Shown here piece after piece: positions 1 to 6,077 of a stretch of 7,269 nucleotides of DNA. The notes beneath the pieces are model-generated. The model worked only from the letters and a program-made list of their open reading frames with translations, ran no database searches and was not told the origin of the DNA. This DNA comes from Anaerocolumna sp. (GTDB lineage Bacteria > Bacillota > Clostridia > Lachnospirales > Lachnospiraceae): assembly GCA_029256035.1 (NCBI GenBank), contig JAQSYR010000219.1:1-7269 (forward strand), given 5' to 3'. A program made the translations under genes and the position numbers. The stretch's first letter is position 1. Every line of letters begins with the position of its first letter.

Positions 1-1200
1 AAACTCCTAGCAATGAAACTATTTATACTCTTTACCTTTACTTTATTAATTCTAACGGTAACCAGTGAACTCATTCTCTATTATGGAAAAAGGCAGAATT
101 CTCCGGTATCTGATGATAAACCACAGAATAATGGGGGTATTTTGACAGAACCTACAGAAAATGAAGGCACTGATTTACCGAAGGAGGATATTAATAAGAA
201 TAATGATAAAATTTCTGAGAGCAGTGCTTTGGAGGATGGGAAGGATACAACAAATAAAACTCCTGCATCTAATGATACTGTTCTTGTTTTTGGTGGCGAT
301 ATTTATATGTCTGATAGTATTATAAATAATTATAAATCAAAAGGAATTAAAGGTGTTCTTTCTGAGGACTTGCTGGAGGAAATTAGACTGGCTGATATTG
401 CTATGATGAATCAGGAATTTGCCTTTAGTTTACGGGGAACCCCTATGGAGGATAAACAATTTACTTTTCGCATTGATCCTAAGTATGTTAATATCTTTAA
501 AGATATGGAAATAGATATTGTAACTCTTGCTAACAATCATATTTTGGATTTTGGAAGAGATGCACTGGAAGATTCCTTTTCTACACTTGAGAATGATAAT
601 ATAAAATATGTAGGTGCAGGAAGAAATCTTGGAGAAGCCAAACAGGCAGAGTATTTTGAAGTGAATAATAAAACAATTGCTATTTTAGGAGCTTCCAGAG
701 TGATTCCGGTTGTAAATTGGAATGCAGGAGAAACTACGTCAGGTTTGTTAACTACTTATGATGCCACAATTTTAGTGGATGAAATAAAAATGGCAAAAGC
801 AAATAGTGATACTGTAATCGTATATGTACACTGGGGAATTGAAAGAAATACATACCCTGAGGATTATCAAAGAAATTTGGCAAAACAGTATATTGAGGCT
901 GGCGCTGATTTAATCGTTGGAAGTCATCCCCATGTATTACAAGGGATTGAATATTATAATGGAAAGCCAATTGTGTATAGCCTTGGAAATTTCATGTTCT
1001 ATGGAACGATTAAGCAAACAACATTATTAAAGGTTATAATTAACCAGGAAAATGAAGTAAGTATAAAATTATTACCTTGTAAAGCAGCCAATGGACAGAC
1101 CTTTTTGCAAACAAAACCAGAAGAAATCAAAAAGTTTTATCAGGAAATAGAAAGTATTTCTTATGGCATATCAATTGATGAAAACGGGATGATTCCATAA
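1..1200 (+). CDS. CapA family protein (PGA_cap, calcineurin-like phosphoesterase fold), probably 5'-partial
   Basis: The protein is membrane-anchored or secreted and has the CapA/PgsA-type metallophosphatase fold, a family linked to poly-gamma-glutamate and capsule production. Counting from the first ATG at 13 (395 aa), residues 2-24 form a hydrophobic anchor or signal segment. A low-complexity Asn/Asp/Glu/Lys/Thr linker follows to about residue 88, then the PGA_cap domain runs from about 90 to 335. Visible family motifs are GGD (94-96), NQE (133-135), NNH (174-176), HWG (273-275), SHPHVLQG (304-311) and SLGNF (323-327). These are the expected metal and active-site loops of the fold. The frame stays open to base 1 (Lys-Leu-Leu-Ala before the ATG) and the 12 visible upstream bases contain no Shine-Dalgarno, so the true start is probably outside the window. 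No capB or capC partner is visible, so a poly-gamma-glutamate role is unproven; the substrate is unknown. Family assignment is firm. Confidence 0.9.
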   Translation, partial: KLLAMKLFILFTFTLLILTVTSELILYYGKRQNSPVSDDKPQNNGGILTEPTENEGTDLPKEDINKNNDKISESSALEDGKDTTNKTPASNDTVLVFGGDIYMSDSIINNYKSKGIKGVLSEDLLEEIRLADIAMMNQEFAFSLRGTPMEDKQFTFRIDPKYVNIFKDMEIDIVTLANNHILDFGRDALEDSFSTLENDNIKYVGAGRNLGEAKQAEYFEVNNKTIAILGASRVIPVVNWNAGETTSGLLTTYDATILVDEIKMAKANSDTVIVYVHWGIERNTYPEDYQRNLAKQYIEAGADLIVGSHPHVLQGIEYYNGKPIVYSLGNFMFYGTIKQTTLLKVIINQENEVSIKLLPCKAANGQTFLQTKPEEIKKFYQEIESISYGISIDENGMIP

Positions 1201-1246
1201 GGATTATCAAACAATTTAACTAATTTTGCAAAAAATATAAAAATAT

Positions 1247-1276
1247 TTTACAATATCATTACAATTATGATATAAT
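1247..1276 (+). promoter_or_regulatory. Sigma-A-type promoter of the LCP gene
   Basis: A TTTACA -35 (1247-1252) and a perfect TATAAT -10 (1271-1276) are separated by 18 nt. Transcription would start near 1283, giving a leader of about 60 nt before the LCP start codon. This makes the LCP gene an independent unit although it lies only 143 nt after the CapA-like gene. No GC-rich terminator hairpin for the CapA gene is seen in this gap, so read-through is also possible. Confidence 0.7.
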
Positions 1277-1331
1277 AGTTCATGCCAGTATTTGGAACAA
1301 ATGAGTAACAAATTCGGAAGACTAGAATCAT

Positions 1332-1337
1332 AGGAGA
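1332..1337 (+). promoter_or_regulatory. Ribosome binding site of the LCP gene
   Basis: AGGAGA lies 7 nt (counted from GGAG) before the ATG at 1344 and supports that start. A nearer ATG at 1339 hits a stop after two codons. Confidence 0.8.
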
Positions 1338-1343
1338 TATGAT

Positions 1344-2681
1344 ATGAAGAAGTATGAATATGACAATAGTAAAGAAAAGGGTTATGATAAATCCAGTAAA
1401 ACAACTAGAGATAATCAATTAAATCAACAAAATGAAGAATTTGATATTTTAAAGTGGCTCGATGAAAATATTAGAGATGATGTACCATTAGATGAAAAAT
1501 TACAAAAGGAACAGGAAGAAGAAGACCTATTAAGCCTTATTAATGCTTCACTTGCAGAGCAAGTATGTACGGAGATGGATCATCTCTCCAGACGATTAAA
1601 AAAAGGTGGTAAGTTTCCTACATGGCTGAAAGTAACCGGCTCTGTTCTTGGAGCTCTTGTTATGATATGCTTTTTATTAATTGTAACGCCTGGAGGACGT
1701 AATTTAATTCTAAGTGCAGCAACTAATTTTGCTTATAATCAATTAAATTATGAAGAAGGCACCCAGGTAGTACATCAGACAGTGGAAGATGATACCGACC
1801 TTATCGGGAATCAGAATGTGGAAGAAGCAAATGTTGAATGGAAGGTGCCAGTTCAAGAGGATGGAGCCAGACAGGAAGAGGGAATCATCAACATATTACT
1901 GCTTGGAGAAGAAGCGATAGACTCTGGCAGCGGCAGAGGAAGAACCGATTTAATGATAATAGCTACCATGAATACCAAGGACAAGTCTCTAAAGCTAACA
2001 TCACTTATGCGGGATACGTTAGTTCAAATTCCCGGGTATCAGGATAATAAGTTAAATGCTGCTTATGAAATTGGAGGAGTACCTCTGCTTTATGAAACCA
2101 TAGCATTAAACTTTGATGTAAAATTAAATGGCTATGCTAAAGTCGGTTTTGATGATTTTGAAGATATTATAAATCGAATTGGGGGTATTCATATTAAGCT
2201 TACTGAGGCAGAAGCGGATTATCTTAATACAACCAATTATATCTCCAATCCAGAATACAGAAATGTAAAAGCTGGATTGCAGTGGATGAATGGAAACCAG
2301 GCTTTAGGGTATTGCAGAGTACGCTATGTTCCAACAGGAGACCATGAAAGTAATGATTACGGCCGGACTTCCAGACAAAGAATTGCCTTAAACGCTATAT
2401 TTGAGCAGGTGAAATCACAAAGTTTGCCTGAACTGTCATTACTATTAATTGATTTACTTCCTATGGTTACAACGGATATTACCAGAGATGAATTTGCAGG
2501 TTATTTAAAAGAAGCAGTGAATATAGGTTTTCCGGAGATACAAGAATTAAGAATACCGGCAGATAACACATTTCAAGAAGGCTATGTTAGAAAGATGTCA
2601 GTGTTGATACCGGACTTAGATGCTAATGTATCTATGTTACATGAATTTATCTTCGGAAACAGTGAAACACTTATGGAATAG
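1344..2681 (+). CDS. LCP (LytR-CpsA-Psr) family cell-wall polymer ligase
   Basis: LCP enzymes transfer glycopolymers such as teichoic acids or capsular polysaccharide from undecaprenyl-pyrophosphate carriers to peptidoglycan on the outer face of the membrane. This 445-aa protein has a long, charged cytoplasmic tail (1-92), one transmembrane helix (about 93-115) and an extracellular linker. The LCP domain spans about 182-360. Family residues are visible: GRTD (199-202) and SLMRD (220-224) with Arg223 and Asp224, the KLNAAYEIGG stretch (236-245), an acidic FDDFEDII segment (269-276), YCRVRY (323-328) and the closing DYGRTSRQR (338-346). The conserved Arg and Asp positions expected for pyrophosphate and metal binding are therefore present, and nothing suggests a broken gene. 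It lies between a CapA-like gene and an M23 peptidase gene, which fits envelope assembly. Earlier annotations often call such proteins 'transcriptional regulator LytR'; the topology argues against that. The polymer attached cannot be told from sequence. Confidence 0.95.
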   Translation: MKKYEYDNSKEKGYDKSSKTTRDNQLNQQNEEFDILKWLDENIRDDVPLDEKLQKEQEEEDLLSLINASLAEQVCTEMDHLSRRLKKGGKFPTWLKVTGSVLGALVMICFLLIVTPGGRNLILSAATNFAYNQLNYEEGTQVVHQTVEDDTDLIGNQNVEEANVEWKVPVQEDGARQEEGIINILLLGEEAIDSGSGRGRTDLMIIATMNTKDKSLKLTSLMRDTLVQIPGYQDNKLNAAYEIGGVPLLYETIALNFDVKLNGYAKVGFDDFEDIINRIGGIHIKLTEAEADYLNTTNYISNPEYRNVKAGLQWMNGNQALGYCRVRYVPTGDHESNDYGRTSRQRIALNAIFEQVKSQSLPELSLLLIDLLPMVTTDITRDEFAGYLKEAVNIGFPEIQELRIPADNTFQEGYVRKMSVLIPDLDANVSMLHEFIFGNSETLME

Positions 2682-2716
2682 GAATTACATCATTACCAAT
2701 ATGTATTCAATATTTC

Positions 2717-2778
2717 AAAGGATACTTTGTAAACAATTTCGGTAAAACTGAATTGATTACATAGTATCCTTTTTAATT
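2717..2778 (+). terminator. Long hairpin terminator after the LCP gene
   Basis: A perfect 10-bp outer stem pairs AAAGGATACT (2717-2726) with AGTATCCTTT (2763-2772). After a T-T mismatch, TGTAA (2728-2732) pairs with TTACA (2757-2761). After an A-A mismatch, CAATT (2734-2738) pairs with AATTG (2751-2755). Past a bulged T, CGGT (2740-2743) pairs with ACTG (2747-2750), with one G-T wobble, closing an AAA loop. That gives 24 pairs in total. The stem runs into a T-run and further T-rich sequence. Placement 35 nt after the LCP stop and ahead of the next gene fits a rho-independent terminator, although the stem is longer and more AT-rich than usual. Confidence 0.75.
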
Positions 2779-2793
2779 TTACTTTTATAAATT

Positions 2794-2823
2794 TTGAATA
2801 TCTTTAATTAAAAATCATATATT
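2794..2823 (+). promoter_or_regulatory. Possible promoter of the M23 gene
   Basis: TTGAAT (2794-2799) and TATATT (2818-2823) are 18 nt apart, just downstream of the long hairpin and 55 nt before the M23 start codon. The region is so AT-rich that chance matches are likely. The main support is position: a terminator precedes it, so the next gene needs its own promoter. Confidence 0.4.
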
Positions 2824-2868
2824 ATAGATAGACTTGTCAAATATCAAAATAATGTTTATCTGGAGATT

Positions 2869-2873
2869 GGAGA
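2869..2873 (+). promoter_or_regulatory. Ribosome binding site that fixes the M23 start
   Basis: GGAGA lies 5 nt before the ATG at 2879. The frame is open further upstream to a TTG at 2834 and an ATG at 2852, but neither has a purine-rich site at the right distance. The ATG at 2879 is therefore preferred. Confidence 0.7.
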
Positions 2874-2878
2874 CAGAA

Positions 2879-3826
2879 ATGATTGTGAATAAAAAGTTTC
2901 AAAATTTGTTGGGAAAATATTATAGAAATCAAAGTATAAGAACTAGAAACAAATTTTATATAGTGAGAGATAACAAAAGTAAATCCAATCCAATTACATA
3001 TTATTTGATTTTATTATTCATAGCAACAGTGATTAGTGGTTATATGATGAATTATATAGGTTTACATATGGCGGTGAAACAGGTGACTACCCAGGGAATC
3101 GATTATGATGCATTTCGTGAAATGATTCTTGAAAAGAAACAACTTGAAACTATGATTCATAATTTAAACAATAGAAGTGGTAATAATAACATGCTAAGAA
3201 CCAGTTTAGATGATTTCACATTATCTATGATGTTATCTAATTATGGTAGAAATGGTAATAAAATAGTCAGCAAAAACAATCTAAGCTATTTGTATAAAAA
3301 GTTAAAAACGAATAGTAGTTTTTTAGAGCTAAAAGAATATTATACTTCCATCTTCTCAGATATATCCTGCTTTCCAACGGGAGTTATCCAGGGGAAAAAT
3401 TGTGACTATTCCATGACCAATACATGGAACAGTTATCGAAGTTATGGTGGAAATCGACGACATGAAGGCACAGATATATTCCCGGAGGAAAATATACGGG
3501 GGGTTTATCCGGTTGTCAGCATGACAGAAGGAATCGTGGAAAAAATGGGCTGGTTAGAACAGGGAGGATACCGTATTGGGATTCGGGGGAAAGAAGGAGC
3601 CTATTATTATTACGCTCATTTAGATTCTTATGCCAAGGATGTCCAGATTGGCGACTTTGTAAAGGCAGGACAATTCCTTGGATTTATGGGAGACAGTGGG
3701 TATGGAAAAGAGGGTACCATAGGCATGTTTGATGTGCATCTTCACTTTGGAATCTATGTTGAAACTCCCTTTGGTGAATTAAGTGTGAATCCCTATTGGA
3801 TTCTACTGTATTTAAAAAGCAGCTAA
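2879..3826 (+). CDS. Membrane-anchored M23 family metallopeptidase (LytM fold)
   Basis: This is a probable zinc endopeptidase acting on peptidoglycan cross-bridges outside the membrane. It has 315 aa from the chosen ATG: a basic cytoplasmic tail (1-37), a single membrane helix (about 38-62), an extracellular stalk (about 65-160) of partly helical character, and a C-terminal M23 domain (about 165-310). The complete LytM-type metal and catalytic set is visible. HEGTD supplies His195 and Asp199, YAHLD supplies His247, and HLHFG supplies His287 and His289. By family analogy His195, Asp199 and His289 bind zinc while His247 and His287 are catalytic, so it is predicted active, unlike degenerate M23 scaffold proteins. 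It stands alone between two intergenic regions, next to the LCP gene, consistent with wall remodelling. An alternative is a sporulation-type (SpoIIQ-like) M23 protein; the sequence alone does not decide this. Confidence 0.92.
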   Translation: MIVNKKFQNLLGKYYRNQSIRTRNKFYIVRDNKSKSNPITYYLILLFIATVISGYMMNYIGLHMAVKQVTTQGIDYDAFREMILEKKQLETMIHNLNNRSGNNNMLRTSLDDFTLSMMLSNYGRNGNKIVSKNNLSYLYKKLKTNSSFLELKEYYTSIFSDISCFPTGVIQGKNCDYSMTNTWNSYRSYGGNRRHEGTDIFPEENIRGVYPVVSMTEGIVEKMGWLEQGGYRIGIRGKEGAYYYYAHLDSYAKDVQIGDFVKAGQFLGFMGDSGYGKEGTIGMFDVHLHFGIYVETPFGELSVNPYWILLYLKSS

Positions 3827-3831
3827 AAAAA

Positions 3832-3860
3832 TATACAAACATATGGTTTTGTGGTATAAT
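3832..3860 (+). promoter_or_regulatory. Extended -10 promoter of relQ
   Basis: TATACA (3832-3837) lies 17 nt before a perfect TATAAT (3855-3860), which is preceded by TGG (3852-3854), matching the TGn extended -10 element. Initiation would fall near 3867, leaving a very short leader of about 27 nt that holds little beyond the ribosome binding site. It is one of the two best promoter matches in the window and would drive relQ and possibly the genes behind it. Confidence 0.75.
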
Positions 3861-3880
3861 TAGTCAAGTAGTAACTTAAA

Positions 3881-3885
3881 AGGAG
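3881..3885 (+). promoter_or_regulatory. Ribosome binding site of relQ
   Basis: AGGAG, preceded by an A-run, lies 8 nt before the ATG at 3894. It supports that start. Confidence 0.8.
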
Positions 3886-3893
3886 TAGGGGAT

Positions 3894-4697
3894 ATGGAAA
3901 TACAATTATGGCGGGAGATTTTAGACCCTTATGTTTTAGCAGTAGATGAGTTAACGGTGAAATTCAAGCATATTATTGAAGAATATAGAAAAATGGGAGA
4001 ATATTCACCCATTGAGCAGGTAGACGGCAGAGTAAAAACCATTTCAAGTATACTTGAGAAAGCCCAAAAAAAACAGGTTGACTTAGATGAAATCGAAGAA
4101 AAAATAGAGGATATTGCAGGAATTCGAATTATTTGCCAATTTGTTGAAGATATTAACCGGGTTGTTGATATCATTAAGAAGCGGACAGATATGAATATAA
4201 AAAGTGAAAAAGATTATATAACCAGCATGAAGCCTAGTGGTTACAGAAGCTACCATGTGATTATTTATTATACGGTTCAGACTCTAAGAGGTACAAAAGA
4301 AATTCAGGTTGAGATACAGATTCGTACTTTGGCAATGAACTTTTGGGCAACCATCGAACATTCTCTTCAATATAAGTACAAGCAGAATATGCCAGAACAT
4401 ATTCAGAGCAGGCTTACAAAAGCAGCAGACGCCATTATCTGTCTGGACCAGGAAATGTCACAGGTACGGGATGAGATTATGGATGCACAGAATTCATTTA
4501 AAGTTAAAGCCAATATTGTTGCAGATATTTTAACTAATATACAGAATCTATATAAAGTAGCTAATAAGCGTGACGTAATGAAGATTCAGGATGAATTCTT
4601 TGAGATATATGAAACAAATGATTTAGAGCAGCTAGAGCGTTTTGCAAAAGAACTTGATATCATATCAGAAGGTTACAGGGCCCAAAGCTTATGGTAG
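3894..4697 (+). CDS. relQ: RelQ-type small alarmone synthetase (GTP pyrophosphokinase)
   Basis: It transfers pyrophosphate from ATP to GDP or GTP to make (p)ppGpp in the cytoplasm. The 267-aa protein consists of a RelA/SpoT synthetase domain (about 20-165) with no HD hydrolase, TGS or ACT domain, so it is a small stand-alone synthetase. Visible motifs are GRVKTISSILEKAQKK (45-60), IEDIAGIRI (71-79) with Asp73, DYITSMKPSGYRSYH (107-121) and VEIQIRTLAMNFWATIEH (139-156). The last motif holds Glu140, Gln142, Arg144 and Glu155. The start 'LDPYVLAVDEL' and the segment after the catalytic core resemble Bacillus YjbM/RelQ more than YwaC/RelP. Known RelQ enzymes form tetramers, are stimulated by pppGpp and respond mainly through expression level, which fits the strong own promoter here. 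It is roughly 55 residues longer at the C terminus than the ~210-aa Bacillus enzyme; the extra part (about 205-267) is charged and helix-like. Confidence 0.93.
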   Translation: MEIQLWREILDPYVLAVDELTVKFKHIIEEYRKMGEYSPIEQVDGRVKTISSILEKAQKKQVDLDEIEEKIEDIAGIRIICQFVEDINRVVDIIKKRTDMNIKSEKDYITSMKPSGYRSYHVIIYYTVQTLRGTKEIQVEIQIRTLAMNFWATIEHSLQYKYKQNMPEHIQSRLTKAADAIICLDQEMSQVRDEIMDAQNSFKVKANIVADILTNIQNLYKVANKRDVMKIQDEFFEIYETNDLEQLERFAKELDIISEGYRAQSLW

Positions 4698-4754
4698 AGC
4701 AGGAAAATTGGGAAACTTCCAATCTACTATTAATACAATAATTTCGTTTTACAA

Positions 4755-4770
4755 TTGCCGTTTGTGGCAA
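4755..4770 (+). other. Small hairpin just ahead of the rsmF ribosome binding site
   Basis: TTGCC (4755-4759) pairs perfectly with GGCAA (4766-4770) around a 6-nt GTTTGT loop. It ends 4 nt before the GGAG of the methyltransferase gene. It is not followed by a T-run, so it is not a terminator. It could affect translation start or be chance. Confidence 0.35.
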
Positions 4771-4774
4771 GAAA

Positions 4775-4778
4775 GGAG
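4775..4778 (+). promoter_or_regulatory. Ribosome binding site that decides the methyltransferase start
   Basis: GGAG, inside AAAGGAGAG, lies only 3 nt before the ATG at 4782, which is tighter than at the neighbouring genes. The other in-frame candidate, a TTG at 4755, has no purine-rich site upstream, and the frame is closed by a TAA at 4731. The ATG at 4782 is therefore the best start available. Confidence 0.6.
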
Positions 4779-4781
4779 AGT

Positions 4782-6062
4782 ATGAAATTAACACCAGAGG
4801 AATTTGAGAAAATAACTCCTTATGAGATTAAACGAATCCCATGGATAGAGAATGGCTATTATTATAATAGTAAGGAACAGCCAGCAAGGCATCCACATTA
4901 CCATGGGGGATTATATTATATACAGGAACCAAGTGCTATGACGCCGGCGAATTTACTTCCGGTTAACCCAGGAGATAAAGTATTAGATCTCTGTGCCGCA
5001 CCAGGCGGCAAGAGCACTGAGTTAGGCGCAAAATTAAAAGGAGAAGGGGTATTAGTTACAAATGATATTAGTAACTCCAGAGCAAAGGCACTTTTAAAAA
5101 ATATTGAACTATTTGGTATTTCCAATGCAGTTGTAATGAGTGAGGCACCAGCAAAATTAGCAACCTATTTTCCAGGATACTTTGATAAAATTTTAGTAGA
5201 TGCACCCTGTTCCGGAGAAGGTATGTTTAGAAAAAGTCCCTCTATTATGAAAAACTGGGAACAATACGGTGTGGAATATTATAATAAATTACAAAAAGAA
5301 ATTATTCTGCAAGCAGCTGCTATGTTAAAACCTGGCGGTATGATGTTGTATTCCACCTGTACCTTTTCACCAGAAGAAAATGAAGGAACCATTGCATTTT
5401 TGTTAAAGGAGCACCCAGAATTTAAAGTGATAAATCCTTTGGAATATAAGAATCCAGATGCTAAGGGAGTAACTTATGAAGGGTTTTCACCAGGACATCC
5501 GGAATGGGTGGATGGACCTGAAGAATTAAAAAACTGTATTCGACTATGGCCACATAAGATTTCTGGTGAGGGACATTTTATTACGTTATTAAAGAAAGAT
5601 GAGAATTACCCTTTAGAGGAGAAATTGTCAGAACAAAGGAAGGAAAGTAAGCTTTCTAAGGAAGCTTTGGAATTTTTACAGGAACTCACCTTTCCCATTG
5701 ATTTCTCTAGGATTGACATACGAGAGGACAGGCTGTACCTTATACCAAATGGGCTTCCAAATTTGAAAGGATTACGAATTCTAAGGCTTGGATTATTACT
5801 AGGTGAAATGAAGAAAAATCGTTTTGAACCTAGCCAGGCGCTGGCCAATGCATTAAAGATACAGGAGTATAAATATACAATTGATTTAGAAGGCAGCAAT
5901 CCGGATGCCATAAGATATTTAAAGTGTGAAACCATAGAAGTTTCTGAACAGCATCAGGATGGGTGGCAATTAATCTGCGTTGACGGCTATCCCCTGGGAT
6001 GGGGAAAGCTCTCCGGAGGAACCCTTAAGAATAAATATCTTCCTGGTTGGAGATGGATGTAG
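4782..6062 (+). CDS. rsmF: RsmF-like 16S rRNA cytosine-C5 methyltransferase, N-terminally short
   Basis: This is a SAM-dependent m5C methyltransferase of the NOL1/NOP2/Sun group; characterised RsmF enzymes modify 16S rRNA around positions 1400-1407. The protein has 426 aa. The Rossmann domain shows the SAM loop DLCAAPGGKS (69-78), the acidic NDIS (94-97), motif IV VDAPCSGEGMFRK (139-151) with Cys143, and motif VI YSTCTFSPEENEG (190-202) with Cys193. By family analogy Cys193 is the nucleophile and Cys143 helps release product. The RLWPHKISGEGHF block (254-266) and a C-terminal RNA-binding-type region ending in GYPLGWGKLSGGTLKN (402-417) are typical of RsmF. Family members usually begin with about 40 more residues (an LP..F..RM stretch leading to LRVN before the Lys-Leu-Thr-Pro-Glu-Glu-Phe seen here). 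That part is absent, and there is no room for it before the in-frame stop at 4731. The catalytic core is intact, so it may still work. The next gene follows after 15 nt. Confidence 0.9.
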   Translation: MKLTPEEFEKITPYEIKRIPWIENGYYYNSKEQPARHPHYHGGLYYIQEPSAMTPANLLPVNPGDKVLDLCAAPGGKSTELGAKLKGEGVLVTNDISNSRAKALLKNIELFGISNAVVMSEAPAKLATYFPGYFDKILVDAPCSGEGMFRKSPSIMKNWEQYGVEYYNKLQKEIILQAAAMLKPGGMMLYSTCTFSPEENEGTIAFLLKEHPEFKVINPLEYKNPDAKGVTYEGFSPGHPEWVDGPEELKNCIRLWPHKISGEGHFITLLKKDENYPLEEKLSEQRKESKLSKEALEFLQELTFPIDFSRIDIREDRLYLIPNGLPNLKGLRILRLGLLLGEMKKNRFEPSQALANALKIQEYKYTIDLEGSNPDAIRYLKCETIEVSEQHQDGWQLICVDGYPLGWGKLSGGTLKNKYLPGWRWM

Positions 6063-6068
6063 AAAGGA
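6063..6068 (+). promoter_or_regulatory. Ribosome binding site of the rsuA-like gene
   Basis: AAAGGA begins directly after the methyltransferase stop codon and ends 9 nt before the ATG at 6078. It supports that start and co-transcription with the gene ahead. Confidence 0.65.
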
Positions 6069-6077
6069 ACTGCTAAG

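Noticed and set aside
752..970. Minus-strand open frames inside the CapA, relQ, rsmF and rsuA genes (for example 752-970, 3929-4174, 5606-5935, 6278-6466).
   Set aside because: They lie opposite well-supported genes, show no recognisable motifs and have no ribosome binding sites that I could see. I treat them as shadows.
1290..1302. ATTTG-GAA-CAAAT mini-hairpin in the LCP leader as a riboswitch or attenuator element.
   Set aside because: Five AT-rich pairs are expected by chance in this composition, and no alternative pairing or T-run is seen.
1301..1333. A 10-codon open frame (ATG to TAG) in the LCP leader whose stop overlaps the LCP ribosome binding site.
   Set aside because: It has only a weak GGAA upstream and no repeated regulatory codons, so a leader peptide cannot be supported.
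2834..2878. Upstream in-frame TTG (2834) and ATG (2852) as starts for the M23 gene.
   Set aside because: Neither has a ribosome binding site, while the ATG at 2879 has GGAGA at good distance.
4707..4723. ATTGGGA/TTCCAAT stem with an AAC loop behind relQ as a possible terminator.
   Set aside because: The stem is only 7 pairs including a wobble, and the sequence after it is not T-rich.
4691..4741. A 16-codon open frame overlapping the end of relQ, reading Met-Val-Glu-Gln-Glu-Asn-Trp and onward.
   Set aside because: No ribosome binding site is present and it does not match the missing methyltransferase N terminus.
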